NCBI GenBank assembly: GCA_016926875.1 | Contig: JAFGNU010000073.1 | Location: 62,001-126,000 of the forward strand | DNA: 64,000 nucleotides | From: Anaerolineae bacterium | GTDB taxonomy: Bacteria > Chloroflexota > Anaerolineae > Aggregatilineales > Aggregatilineaceae | Reading direction: 5' to 3' | Part shown: positions 30,015 to 40,637 of the stretch, piece after piece | Layout of the letters: each line of letters opens with the position of its first letter | How positions within the stretch are numbered: the stretch's first letter is position 1 | Program-made: the position numbers and the translations under genes | Notes under the pieces: model-generated | Told to the model about the DNA's origin: nothing | Seen by the model: only the letters and a program-made list of their open reading frames with translations | The model's database searches: none

Positions 30015-31193
30015 ATGAATAACACGGTTCCCGGCTCTAACTCCATGTGGAAAACCGCCCGCACCCTGCTGATCGTCCTGGTCCTGAGCGGCTTACTGAT
30101 CGGCTGCGTGGTGGTCGGCGGGCTGTACCTGTGGGCGCGGCAGGAAGGGCTGAACCCGGTCAAGGCGATCCAACTGCGGATCAGCCTGTCGCTGAACAAC
30201 GACGAACTCAACACCCCGGCAGGCAGCGATCCCACCTACCGCCAGTTTGAGGTCTACGCGGGCGACACGGCCAGCAACATCGCCCTGAACCTGGTCGATA
30301 TGGGCCTGATCACCGATGCCGACCTGTTTGTTGATTACGTGCAGTATCACCAACTGGACAGCCAGCTTGAGGCGGGGACGTACTACCTGCGGCAAACGCA
30401 AACCATCCCCGACATCGCCCGCGCCCTGACCGATGCCAGCGCGGCGACCGTGCCCTTCCTCACGCTGGAAGGCTGGCGCATCGAGCAGATCGCGGAAGTG
30501 ATCGATACCAACCCGCTGCTGAACTTCACCGGCGCGGACTTCCTGGCGACCGTCGGCCCAGGGGCAGGCATCCCGCCGGAGTTCAAGGTGCAGGTGGGCA
30601 TCCCGGACGTGCTCGGCAACGGGCAGCCGCCCTCGCTCGAAGGCTTTTTGTTCCCGGCCACCTACAAGCTCAAGCCGGGCATCACCGTCTTTGAACTGCG
30701 TGACACCATGCTGGACACGTTCAACCAGTACGTGACCGACGACCTGTATCAAAAAGCCGCCCAGCAGGGTTTCACCATGTACGACGTCGTCACGCTGGCC
30801 TCGATCGTGGAGCGCGAAGCCGTCGTCGCGGACGAAGCGCCGGTCATCGCCTCGGTCTACCTCAACCGCCTGCGCCTGCCGATGAAGCTTGACGCCGATC
30901 CGACCGTGCAGTACGCTATCGGCAACTCGCGGGATGGATCGTGGTGGCCGCAGATCACCCAGGCCGATTACTACGGCACCGACGGCCTGCCCAACCAGTC
31001 CTACAGCACCTACCTGAACGAGGGCCTGCCGCCCGGCCCGATTGCCTCGCCGGGGCTGGCATCGATCACCGCCGTGCTGGACGCCCCGCCAACCGAGTAT
31101 TACTACTTCCGCGCGGGCTGTGACGGCGACGGGCGGCACGTCTTTTTTACGCTCGAACAGCAGGCCGATCACGCAGATTTCACGTGCTCGTGA
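30015..31193 (+). CDS. mltG: Endolytic murein transglycosylase MltG
   Basis: Cleaves nascent glycan strands in the periplasm, setting strand length. The 392-residue product has a cytoplasmic tip, a transmembrane helix (about 17-38), and a YceG/LytG domain from about 70 on. The catalytic Glu lies in ASIVEREAVV, followed by the family's ASVYLNRLRLPMKLDADPTVQYAIG region and LPPGPIASPG near the C-terminus. The GGAG-containing site precedes the ATG. It follows the baseplate-J-like and ruvX genes in the same direction. The ruvX-mltG link is common in bacteria. Confidence 0.93.
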   Translation: MNNTVPGSNSMWKTARTLLIVLVLSGLLIGCVVVGGLYLWARQEGLNPVKAIQLRISLSLNNDELNTPAGSDPTYRQFEVYAGDTASNIALNLVDMGLITDADLFVDYVQYHQLDSQLEAGTYYLRQTQTIPDIARALTDASAATVPFLTLEGWRIEQIAEVIDTNPLLNFTGADFLATVGPGAGIPPEFKVQVGIPDVLGNGQPPSLEGFLFPATYKLKPGITVFELRDTMLDTFNQYVTDDLYQKAAQQGFTMYDVVTLASIVEREAVVADEAPVIASVYLNRLRLPMKLDADPTVQYAIGNSRDGSWWPQITQADYYGTDGLPNQSYSTYLNEGLPPGPIASPGLASITAVLDAPPTEYYYFRAGCDGDGRHVFFTLEQQADHADFTCS

Positions 31194-31297
31194 TCGGTCG
31201 TTCAGCCTGATACAAACACGCCAGGGCGACCCGGCGCTGTCAGCGTCGAGCCGCCCTGTTCTATTCAGCCAGACGGTGGGCGGTCAGGCGTGGGTAG

Positions 31298-31588
31298 TTA
31301 CTCCTCGCCGCCGTCTTCCTCGCGGATCACTTCCACTTTGACGCGCGTCATCAGCGCTGCCAGTGCGCCCAGCGCGGCCAGCACCGGCGCGGCCAGTACA
31401 AACGCGCCGCCCGCCACCACGCCCACCGTCAGCGGAATTTCCAGCAGGAATTTACCGTCCGCATCCTTGATGATCAGGCGGCGGACGTTGCCTTCCTGGA
31501 TCAACTCCTTGACGCGATCAACAAGCTGGCGTCCTTCCAGCTCGATCTCCTCAATCAGCGTGCGTCCTTTGTCGTCTTGTTCACTCAT
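31298..31588 (-). CDS. DUF4342-type small membrane-associated protein
   Basis: A 96-residue protein. An acidic helical start (MSEQDDKGRTLIEEIELEG) is followed by VRRLIIKDADGKFLLEIPLT and a hydrophobic Gly/Ala-rich segment (about 55-80), then MTRVKVEVIREEDGGEE. This arrangement, with a conserved strand followed by a single membrane helix, is that of DUF4342 proteins, which have no known function. GGAAGGAG lies 8 bp before the ATG at 31588; the open frame is longer upstream but less likely. It follows the pyrimidine phosphorylase gene in the same direction after a 94-bp gap. Confidence 0.72.
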   Translation of the reverse strand: MSEQDDKGRTLIEEIELEGRQLVDRVKELIQEGNVRRLIIKDADGKFLLEIPLTVGVVAGGAFVLAAPVLAALGALAALMTRVKVEVIREEDGGEE

Positions 31589-31682
31589 GTTGATGGCTCC
31601 TTCCACCAGGTCTAAAGCTTTCAGGGCATAGTCGGTGTATTTGAATGCGTTATGAATCGACACCAGCCTTCACTCCGAAGCA

Positions 31683-33002
31683 CTAATCGTTATAGATAGT
31701 ATCGTAAAACATCGGCAAAGGTTGCTGCTCACGCTCATCATACACCGGCGCCTGCTCCAACTGCGCGATGGCGCGCTCAAGCTGGTCTTCGTTGTCGGCG
31801 TGCACTGTGAACATCACATCACCCGCCCCGACCTGGTCTCCTACCTTGTAATGCACTTCCACGCCAACCGCCGGGTCAATGCTATCGGTCTTACGCGCGC
31901 GCCCCGCGCCCAGTTCCACACACGCCAGCGCGACCATCATCGCGTTCACCTGCGCCACAAAGCCATCCCCCGGCACCAGGATATCATGCTGGATCGCCGC
32001 CTGCGGCAGCCGGTCGGGATCGTCCACCATCGACACATCGCCGCCCTGCGCTTCGACCAGTTCGCGGAACTTGGCAAAACCCGCGCCGCTATCCATCAGG
32101 TCGGCCAGGTCGGCCATCGCTTCGGCCAGCGCATACTGGCTGGTGTCCTGGCGGCCCAGGCGCAGCATGTGCCCGCCCACCGCCAGGCAGTGTTCACGCA
32201 AATCAAGCGGCCCGCCGCCTTGCAGCGCCTCAATCGCTTCGCGGACTTCCAGCGCGTTGCCAACCGCGCAGCCAAGCGGCTGGTTCATGTCGGACAGCAG
32301 CGCGACCATCTGGCGCCCGGCGCTTTCACCGATGTCTACCATGATCTGCGCCAGTTCGCGCGCCTGTGACACGCGCCGCATAAACGCGCCCATACCAACC
32401 TTGACGTCCAGCACAATCGCGTTCGCCCCGGCGGCCAGTTTTTTGCTCATGATGCTGCTGGCGATCAGCGGCAGGCTGGACACCGTCGCCGTGACATCGC
32501 GCAGGGCATACAACAGCCCATCGGCGGGCGCCAGCTCACGCGTCTGCCCGCACAGCACAATGCCGTGATCGCGCACCTGCTGTAAAAATTCTTCTTCGGT
32601 CAACTGCACGCGGTACCCGGCAATAGATTCCATTTTATCCAGTGTGCCGCCGGTAAACCCCAGCCCGCGCCCGCTCATCTTCGCCACCGGGATACCCGCC
32701 GCCGCCACCAGCGGCAGCACCACCAGCGACACTTTATCGCCCACGCCGCCGGTCGAATGTTTATCGACCGCATAGGGTATGACCGGTGACAGGTCAAGCT
32801 GATCGCCGCTTTCGGCCATTGCCACTGTCAGGTCGAACGTCTCACGCCGCGACATACCCTGCATGTAGATCGCCGTGAGCCACGCCGCCGCCTGGTAATC
32901 CGGTATCTCGTTGTGTGTATAGCCATCCACGAACCACCGGATTTCCTCTGTTGTCAACTCTTCGCCATCGCGTTTTTTCGCAATAATATCTGTTGCGCGC
33001 AT
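31683..33002 (-). CDS. Pyrimidine-nucleoside phosphorylase
   Basis: Splits thymidine or uridine with phosphate into the base and (deoxy)ribose 1-phosphate for salvage. The 439-residue product carries the thymidine/pyrimidine phosphorylase signature SGRGLGFTGGTLDKMESI. Also present are the phosphate site KHSTGGVGDK and a C-terminal domain rich in VGDQVGAGDVMFTVHA. The ATG at 33002 (MRATDIIAKKRDGEELT) has GAAGGAT eight bp upstream and matches family starts. Sequence alone cannot separate deoA-type from pdp-type specificity. It is divergent from the thioredoxin-like gene. Confidence 0.92.
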   Translation of the reverse strand: MRATDIIAKKRDGEELTTEEIRWFVDGYTHNEIPDYQAAAWLTAIYMQGMSRRETFDLTVAMAESGDQLDLSPVIPYAVDKHSTGGVGDKVSLVVLPLVAAAGIPVAKMSGRGLGFTGGTLDKMESIAGYRVQLTEEEFLQQVRDHGIVLCGQTRELAPADGLLYALRDVTATVSSLPLIASSIMSKKLAAGANAIVLDVKVGMGAFMRRVSQARELAQIMVDIGESAGRQMVALLSDMNQPLGCAVGNALEVREAIEALQGGGPLDLREHCLAVGGHMLRLGRQDTSQYALAEAMADLADLMDSGAGFAKFRELVEAQGGDVSMVDDPDRLPQAAIQHDILVPGDGFVAQVNAMMVALACVELGAGRARKTDSIDPAVGVEVHYKVGDQVGAGDVMFTVHADNEDQLERAIAQLEQAPVYDEREQQPLPMFYDTIYND

Positions 33003-33157
33003 TCTCAAATCCTTCATGAACCAACAATAAACTATCCATAACCCTTACGTCGAAGTATACCACAACGGGCGCGTACCAAGACTGCCCGCGCACCTGCCTC
33101 ATGTGTCTCGTTTTGTCACCCCACCCTTGACACTACCCCTTTGTACGGTAGATTTAC

Positions 33158-33163
33158 TATAAT
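33158..33163 (+). promoter_or_regulatory. Possible -10 element of the DsbA-like gene
   Basis: TATAAT 42 bp before the ATG at 33206. A perfect TTGACA (33127-33132) is upstream but 25 bp away, too far for a normal spacer. Confidence 0.4.
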
Positions 33164-33205
33164 CTCTGGCATCCTGATATCAACTTCGAGAGACGAGCAA
33201 TCTAT

Positions 33206-34105
33206 ATGACGACACAAACCAAACATTCTGAAAAACAATCTGGTTTGAATCGGTTCTGGCGCAAGCGTGCGGATTTCCGGGCAGGAAAAACCAAACGCCA
33301 GCGCCAGGCTCAGTTCCAACAGCAGATCACCGTGTTGTCGGTGGTGCTGCTGGCAACCGTCGTGGCGGGCGGGCTGACGATCTACTTCAACTGGCAGGGC
33401 GCCGGATCCGCCCAGACCGTGAGCTGCGACACCTTCCCGCAGTACTGTGTGCCGCTGGTCGGCGGGTTGGCAGACGAGAGTGACAAAGCACTGAACGAAT
33501 CACCTGATGCCCGCAAGCTTGACAGCGAAAGCCAGGGCGCGCCCGGCGTGGTGCGCGGGTACACGCCGGACGGGATGCCGTTCATTGGCGATCCAGACGC
33601 GCCGATCCATTTTGCCATGGTGACGGACTTCGCCTGCTCGCACTGCCAGTTGTATCACCAGACTGATTTGCAGCGTTTTATAGACGACTATGTGCTGACC
33701 GGACAGGCTACGCTCTACTTTGCGATGCTGACCGGCACCGGGGGCGCCTATTCTGAAATCGCTTCACAGGGCGCGCTGTGTGCGGGCGAACAGGGCGCGC
33801 TGTGGGAGATGAGCGATGAATTGTTTCGTCTCGGCAACTCGATGTACTACCAGGACGCATTTTCGATTGCGCAAATTCGCCTCTCGGCTGATGACATGGG
33901 CCTGGACGCCGACGAACTGGTAGACTGTGTGCGCAGCGGGCGCTACCGGGACGAGTTGATCGCCTTTCGCGGTTTTTCGAACGACAACGGCATAACCGGC
34001 ACGCCGACCATGCTGGTTAGCTACGGCGACTCAAACGAGTGGGCCAAAGTGCAGCGCACCTATGACACGCTCAAAGAACTGACCGAAGCCGCCAACGCAG
34101 AGTAG
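33206..34105 (+). CDS. Membrane-anchored DsbA-like thioredoxin-fold protein
   Basis: A 299-residue protein with a basic cytoplasmic start, one membrane anchor (about 43-63) and an external thioredoxin fold of the DsbA/thioredoxin_4 type. The redox site is CSHC in DFACSHCQLYH, and the cis-Pro loop is GTPTM near the C-terminus. It probably forms or isomerises disulfides in exported proteins. Extra Cys residues in VSCDTFPQYCVPLVG between the anchor and the fold could form a structural pair. The CydDC exporter elsewhere in the window could supply a thiol redox balance, but that link is inference. Confidence 0.85.
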   Translation: MTTQTKHSEKQSGLNRFWRKRADFRAGKTKRQRQAQFQQQITVLSVVLLATVVAGGLTIYFNWQGAGSAQTVSCDTFPQYCVPLVGGLADESDKALNESPDARKLDSESQGAPGVVRGYTPDGMPFIGDPDAPIHFAMVTDFACSHCQLYHQTDLQRFIDDYVLTGQATLYFAMLTGTGGAYSEIASQGALCAGEQGALWEMSDELFRLGNSMYYQDAFSIAQIRLSADDMGLDADELVDCVRSGRYRDELIAFRGFSNDNGITGTPTMLVSYGDSNEWAKVQRTYDTLKELTEAANAE

Positions 34106-34139
34106 TGACACCTGCCCACCTACCCCACTACATCAAAAA

Positions 34140-34168
34140 GCCCCTCACCGGTTGGCGAGGGGCCTTTG
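34140..34168. terminator. Bidirectional terminator between convergent genes
   Basis: Stem GCCCCTC (34140-34146) pairs with GAGGGGC (34157-34163). CTTTG follows on the plus strand and CTTTTTG on the minus strand. It separates the DsbA-like gene from the 953-residue secreted protein gene. Confidence 0.8.
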
Positions 34169-34196
34169 TTGTCTGGTTTTGCCGCGTTGCAGCCTG

Positions 34197-37058
34197 CTAT
34201 TGCTGCGGCGGCACGATAAAGATCGCCGTGGCTTGTGGTTGAACAACACCACCGCTGCCTTGTTGGCCCGGCTGACCCGGTAACATCCCGCCAGTCAAAA
34301 AGGTCGCGTCATCCGGCACAGCGTCCAGCGTTAGAATATCGACCGGCAGGCCGCCCTGCGTGATGACCAGGTATTCCACCGCCGCCCAGCCTTCAAAGAT
34401 TTCGTGGTTGCTGGCGATATAGGTGACATGCACCCACGTGCCATCGGCGTTACGCCCGTTGACGATCACCATCTCGCCGCTGGGAACGGCACGCACCACG
34501 CGCCCGTCGGCGGTCGGACGGTTGCGCAGGTTCAGGTTCGCGCCCGGATCGAGGTTCACCACGCCCATTACGGCCTGCTGTTCCGGCGGGACCGTCGGGG
34601 GCTGGCTCTCGGCTTCGTAGTATCCGGCCTCTTCGGGCGATACTTCGTCCACCACCTCTTCGAGCACCTCGACTTCCTTGTCAAGCTGCGTCACCTGCAC
34701 GTATTCCATCGACACCCAGCCAATGGTTGCGCTGCCGTCTTCCTTCACGTAGCGCACGCGGAGCCAGCGCGGATCAACCGGTTGGCCGACCAGTCCTTCG
34801 CTCGGCACTTTGGCATACCCCAGCACTTCCAACTGCGCGCCCGCCGGAACACGATCCAGCACTTCGGCATCGGTCTTCGGATGGCGGCGAAGCTGCAAGC
34901 TCACGCCGGGATCAAGATTCACGGTAGCCAGCACGGCGTCCCACTGCGGCGTGGGCGGAGTCACAGCCGTATCGACTGCTTCGCCCGGATTGTTAAACGG
35001 CTCTTCGGGCAGCTCCCACAGCTCTTCGAGCTTATCAAGCAGTTGGCCGTTGAATTCAACGCGCAAGAACTGCGCCGCAACCCAGCAGCGTAGATACCCA
35101 CCCTCCGGTGTATCCCACTGCACCGACAGCCACAGGTCCTCGATTGTCTCGACAACCGGGGTCGGTTCCGGCGTGGGGTTGCCGGTTTCGGGCACCAGCG
35201 GCTCGCCGGTGCGCCCGATCACGGTCACGGTCGTACCACTTGGGATCAGGCCCAACGAGCGCGCATCCGAGCGCGGATACTCACGGCAGTGCAGGTTCGC
35301 GCCGGGGTTCAGTTCAACAACCGCCACCGGCTTTGGTTTCTCTGTTACAACCGGCAGCGGCGCCTGGGTCGGCGGGGCCTCGGTTGGCGCCTCGACTACT
35401 TCACTGCTCGCGCCCGGCTCATCATATACCAGCTCGGTTTCGATTGGCTGTTCCGGCTGCGGTTCAACAGCTTCCGGCTCTACTGCCTCCGGCTGCGGTT
35501 CGACCGCTTCCGGCTGCGGCTCAACTGCCTCGGCCTCCGGCTGCGGTTCAGCGGCTTCCGGCTGTGGCTCGACAGCTTCCGCTTCGACTGCTTCCGGCTG
35601 GGGTTCAACGGCTTCCGCCTCGACCGCTTCCGGCTGGGCTTCGGCAACCGCTGCCTCGGCTTCCGGCTGGGCCTCGGCCTCGACCGCTTCGGGTTCCGCT
35701 GCCATCGCAGGCACTGCCCCCGGCAGGCTGTCGGGCGTAACATTGACATCGGTTCCGGCCACGCGCGCATCATACGCCGCGCCTGCCGTACCACCGCCAT
35801 AGACCAGCACAGAATAATACGTGCCGCCGATGTACGACTGCGCCGGGACGGCCACGCTTACCGGGGTATCGATCCCCTCAAGGCTGACGGTCAGCATGTA
35901 ATCGCCAACCGGGACATATACCGGCTCGCCCTGCATGTTCGCCGCCAGCGCAGACGCCAGCACCGTCGCGTCCGGGTCAGACAGCGCAACGGTGGTCGTC
36001 GCGCCCGCAACGGCATTTACCACGCTGATACGGGCGCTGTCCGCAGCCATATCCGCCACCGCATCGGGGAAGACTTCCAGCGCCAGCGAACCGTCGGCCA
36101 GCTCGCCCAACGCCACCACCGTTACAGCGGGCGTATCAGCAGCAAATGTGACATCAGTCGTCACCGCTGCCGGATCGGCAGTCGTGGTTCCTGCCGGACG
36201 CAGCGCCAGGGTATGATCGCCCTGCGGGAACGGGATATGCCCGCTCATCTGGCCGAGTTCCAGCCCTGGTACCAGCAAAATATCATCGGCGTAAACGTCC
36301 ACGGCGGACGCGTCCGGGCTGGCGTGCGCAAACCGCACGCGCAGATCGGTTGCCGTGGTGTTCAGCGGCGTCGGCAGCGTGATCACAGATGGGGCGACAT
36401 CCCCTTCGAGCGTGCCCAACGCTACAAAGGTATACAGCGTCCCACTTTGCAACTTCACCTGCCCAATCGAAGCAACTACGCTCTCCGGCGCGCCACCTGC
36501 CGGGACCATTGCCAGGTCTTGCAGCCCGGCGTTGATATTGATAGTGCCGTACTGAATGCCATAGCTCACGCCCTGGAACAGCGGTCCACCGGCAGCGGTC
36601 AGCACGTCCAGCGGCGGCGCATCGGCAATGGTGTTGAACGCCGTCAAACGCGCCATGCCCGGCGCGATCTCATCCAGGACATCCTCGTAAAACGCCATTT
36701 CGAGCGCGTCCGGTCCGCCTTGGACAACCAGGGTATAGGCCAGGCCGGGCGGCAGCGCGATCGGACCTTCAACCAGAGCAGGCGAATCCGGCCCCGTGCG
36801 TGCCGGTCGGACGGCAACCTGGTGCTCGCCGCCGGTCACATTCATATGCGGTGTTGCATCGGTGAATCCCATGCCGGGCACCACCAGCGCGCCATCCAGA
36901 TACACATCAACAGCCGGTGTGCCCGGTACAGCGTGCAGGAAGCGAAGCCGCGCCATACCATCCTGCGCCTGCGCCGCGCCGCTGTTCATCGGCCCAACCA
37001 GCGCCAGCGCGACAGCAGCCATCAGCAGGCAGGTTAGAACCCATTTTTGACGATTCAT
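34197..37058 (-). CDS. Secreted DUF4397/SH3-domain protein with repeat linker
   Basis: A 953-residue exported protein. Signal peptide about 1-32. Four DUF4397-like segments start near 35, 135, 238 and 341; the best is DLRVRFAHASPDASAVDVYA. A low-complexity acidic linker of PEAVE/PQPEA units covers about 455-540. Three bacterial SH3-like (SH3b) modules follow, marked by VVELNPGANLHCREYP, TVNLDPGVSLQLRRHP and VVNLDPGANLNLRNRP. The tail is Gly/Gln-rich. DUF4397 has no proven role; SH3b domains often bind cell-wall or ligand peptides, so a surface protein is likely. It is related in its DUF4397 part to the lipoprotein at 55024. Confidence 0.82.
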   Translation of the reverse strand: MNRQKWVLTCLLMAAVALALVGPMNSGAAQAQDGMARLRFLHAVPGTPAVDVYLDGALVVPGMGFTDATPHMNVTGGEHQVAVRPARTGPDSPALVEGPIALPPGLAYTLVVQGGPDALEMAFYEDVLDEIAPGMARLTAFNTIADAPPLDVLTAAGGPLFQGVSYGIQYGTININAGLQDLAMVPAGGAPESVVASIGQVKLQSGTLYTFVALGTLEGDVAPSVITLPTPLNTTATDLRVRFAHASPDASAVDVYADDILLVPGLELGQMSGHIPFPQGDHTLALRPAGTTTADPAAVTTDVTFAADTPAVTVVALGELADGSLALEVFPDAVADMAADSARISVVNAVAGATTTVALSDPDATVLASALAANMQGEPVYVPVGDYMLTVSLEGIDTPVSVAVPAQSYIGGTYYSVLVYGGGTAGAAYDARVAGTDVNVTPDSLPGAVPAMAAEPEAVEAEAQPEAEAAVAEAQPEAVEAEAVEPQPEAVEAEAVEPQPEAAEPQPEAEAVEPQPEAVEPQPEAVEPEAVEPQPEQPIETELVYDEPGASSEVVEAPTEAPPTQAPLPVVTEKPKPVAVVELNPGANLHCREYPRSDARSLGLIPSGTTVTVIGRTGEPLVPETGNPTPEPTPVVETIEDLWLSVQWDTPEGGYLRCWVAAQFLRVEFNGQLLDKLEELWELPEEPFNNPGEAVDTAVTPPTPQWDAVLATVNLDPGVSLQLRRHPKTDAEVLDRVPAGAQLEVLGYAKVPSEGLVGQPVDPRWLRVRYVKEDGSATIGWVSMEYVQVTQLDKEVEVLEEVVDEVSPEEAGYYEAESQPPTVPPEQQAVMGVVNLDPGANLNLRNRPTADGRVVRAVPSGEMVIVNGRNADGTWVHVTYIASNHEIFEGWAAVEYLVITQGGLPVDILTLDAVPDDATFLTGGMLPGQPGQQGSGGVVQPQATAIFIVPPQQ
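35438..35693 (-). repeat. Coding low-complexity repeat (Pro/Glu/Ala/Val/Gln)
   Basis: In-frame short units encoding PEAVE, PQPEA and AEAVE variants, about 85 residues in all, joining the DUF4397 part to the SH3 part of the 953-residue protein. At the DNA level the plus strand repeats motifs such as GCTTCCGGCTGCGG. Likely prone to length change. Confidence 0.85.
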
Positions 37059-37221
37059 GCTTCATCTTCTCCTGATAAACTCATCTCCAAACGACGGATT
37101 TCGCGTCGTGAGCAGCCCCATTGTAACGCACGCAGGGCGCGTTACCCAACGCCGTCCTGACGCTCAGCCGCCGCCAGGGCGTTTGATGCAACCGCACGCT
37201 CACGCCAGTTGACCGGCCCGC

Positions 37222-38493
<1,272 letters not shown>

Positions 38494-38608
38494 TTACTCC
38501 TCGTATGCATACCTTGCTTTTAGCTCCCACGCCGACGCGCAGGCAGCCGCCCATTGTAACACAGATTGGTTATTGGTTAACGGTCAACCCGGTGCCGCGC
38601 GCTAACCG

Positions 38609-39403
38609 TCAGGTCCGCGCCCAGCCCGGCCCTTCTAAAAACGTGTGATACAGCCGGAACCCCAGCTTTTCATACACATGGATCGCGGGCGCGTTGTCCT
38701 GGCGCACGTTCAGCACAACCGTATCCAGGCCCGCCGCCAGCGCCGCCTGCACAACCGCCGCCGTACATTCCGTCGCATAGCCGCGTCCCCGGTGGGCCGG
38801 GTGCGTGAACACATTGCCTATCGCCGTCACACCTTCGGCCTGTGACCAGACATGCGTACCCGCCGCTGCCACCAGATTGCCGCCGTCCCATACGCCAAAA
38901 AACGCCCCGTGCGCGATCTGCCACGGGCTGAACGCGATCACTTCTTCGCCCGGCCCGGCTTCCTGGCGATAGAGGGCCATCAGCGTATCGGTATGCTCGC
39001 CGCCCAGCCGCGAGACGCGATCCAGCGGCGGCGATACGAATGCCTCAGCGTCCAGCACCATGCGCCACTCGCGCCGTATTTCCGGCAGCTCAAAATAACG
39101 CCCCAGCAGCGTTTCCAGTTCCGGCGGCATCAGGTAATAAATCTCGTCGGGCAAGGGCTGCGTGTCAAAGATGGCGCGCACGCTGTCCGGATCGCCAAAC
39201 GCCGTCAGTACCGGCGGTGTCAGGCCATGATAAAGCAGCACCAGTGCTGCCAGCCGCCCTCCCTGCCGCGCGCCATAAAAAACGCTGTCCGGCCAGAACG
39301 CATCATCCAGGTCGCCCAGCGCGTAAGCGGTCAGGGCGCGATCCCGGTTCAAATAGGCCCGGATCGCCGTTTTATCGGTCAGGCGCAGCGTCTCGATGCT
39401 CAT
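38609..39403 (-). CDS. GNAT-family N-acetyltransferase
   Basis: A 264-residue protein. The C-terminal half holds the acetyl-CoA site: IGNVFTHPAHRGRGYATECT, with the RGRGYAT loop, and LNVRQDNAPAIHVYEKLGF is the typical GNAT end. The N-terminal half (about 1-130) is a separate alpha/beta domain of unclear function. The substrate is unknown. Its start overlaps the stop of the kinase gene upstream by 4 bp, so the two are translationally coupled. Confidence 0.82.
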   Translation of the reverse strand: MSIETLRLTDKTAIRAYLNRDRALTAYALGDLDDAFWPDSVFYGARQGGRLAALVLLYHGLTPPVLTAFGDPDSVRAIFDTQPLPDEIYYLMPPELETLLGRYFELPEIRREWRMVLDAEAFVSPPLDRVSRLGGEHTDTLMALYRQEAGPGEEVIAFSPWQIAHGAFFGVWDGGNLVAAAGTHVWSQAEGVTAIGNVFTHPAHRGRGYATECTAAVVQAALAAGLDTVVLNVRQDNAPAIHVYEKLGFRLYHTFLEGPGWART

Positions 39404-40365
39404 GCTTCCTTTAGCCAGGCATCCAGCGCGCCGTCGTCGTCAAAGGCCGTGCGGAAGCGCCGCACAAACTCCGGCACCGTGTAGCTGTGATTCTGGGTGC
39501 CGTTCTGCTCCAACACGTAGACCGCCGCCAGTGACCCGATCTGGCCGCACAATTCCCAGCCAAAATCGGACGCGATGCCCTTCAGCAGCCCGGCCCGGTA
39601 CGCATCCCCGACGCCGGTCGGCTCGACGATCTTCTCGACCGGGAACACCGGTATAACATAGTGCTCGCCCCCGGCGTAGATGTGCGACCCGTCGCCGCCG
39701 TGCGTGATGATCAGCGTTTTGCCAGCCTGCACCAGCTTATCGCGTGTCAGGCCGGTCTTTTTGGCGATCATTTCCCATTCGTATTCGTTCACGATCAGCA
39801 TCGTGCAGCGCTCGGTGCCGTGAATCAAAGGCTCGGCGTCCAGCCAGATCACCTGCTGGCTTGGATCAAACATGAACGGCACACCTTTTTTATGGCATTC
39901 TTCGGCCAACTGCGACATGGCCGTTGGATCGTTGGGCGAGACGGTCACAAAGTCGGGCATGTGATCCAGCACATCGGCCAGCGCGTAATTCTTCGCGTAG
40001 GCCATCGCGCCGGTATAAAATGAGCCGATCTGGTTGTTCTCCGCGTCCGTATTGGCGAAGAACGACGCCGTATACACGTCCTCGATCTCGATCACCGCCG
40101 ACGTATCCACACCATGTCGATCCAGCCACGCGCGGTACTCGCCAAAATCGCTGCCGACCGTGCCCATCAGGATCGGGCGTTCACCTAGCAGCGCCAGGCT
40201 AAACGCGATGTTCGCCCCCGATCCGCCGCGCTGGCGGGTCAGGTTTTCCACCAGGAAACTAACACTGATCTGGTCCAGCTTGCCTTCGATCAGGTGATCG
40301 CGGAACCGCCCCGGAAACTGCATCAGGTAATCAAACGCAATGGAGCCTGTAATGACTATTTTCAT
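39400..40365 (-). CDS. PfkB-family kinase, possibly adenosine kinase
   Basis: A 321-residue ribokinase-fold enzyme. N-terminal GSIAFDYLMQFPGRF and RQRGGSGANIAFSLALLGE form the sugar-binding side; the C-terminal PTGVGDAYRAGLLKG holds the catalytic GxGD. PfkB enzymes phosphorylate sugars or nucleosides. Clustering with ahcY, which releases adenosine, suggests adenosine kinase (AMP from adenosine plus ATP), but ribokinase-like substrates are not excluded. The last 4 bp overlap the GNAT start. Confidence 0.8.
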   Translation of the reverse strand: MKIVITGSIAFDYLMQFPGRFRDHLIEGKLDQISVSFLVENLTRQRGGSGANIAFSLALLGERPILMGTVGSDFGEYRAWLDRHGVDTSAVIEIEDVYTASFFANTDAENNQIGSFYTGAMAYAKNYALADVLDHMPDFVTVSPNDPTAMSQLAEECHKKGVPFMFDPSQQVIWLDAEPLIHGTERCTMLIVNEYEWEMIAKKTGLTRDKLVQAGKTLIITHGGDGSHIYAGGEHYVIPVFPVEKIVEPTGVGDAYRAGLLKGIASDFGWELCGQIGSLAAVYVLEQNGTQNHSYTVPEFVRRFRTAFDDDGALDAWLKEA

Positions 40366-40637
40366 CGTTCGCTTCCGTCCAACTTGTCGAATGACGAGTA
40401 AAAAAACAGGGGAAGTATACCACTAAATCGCACGCCGCAAAGCCCGCCGCATCTCGGCATATCGGGATGTCACGCCCCAACAGCCCCAGTTGCAAATAAT
40501 CCTCACTTAGGCTATTTCTCGTATCGGAGATAATCACAAGCCCGCTGCAAGCCGCGCTTTAAGGCTTCGACGAGGAATATGTTGAACTGTGACGCATACG
40601 GGCGCGCACCTGACGCCCGCAGGAGGATCACCCACCC

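Noticed and set aside
33127-33163. TTGACA and TATAAT as a single promoter before the DsbA-like gene
   Set aside because: The spacer is 25 bp, too long for a sigma-70 promoter; only the TATAAT is kept as a candidate.
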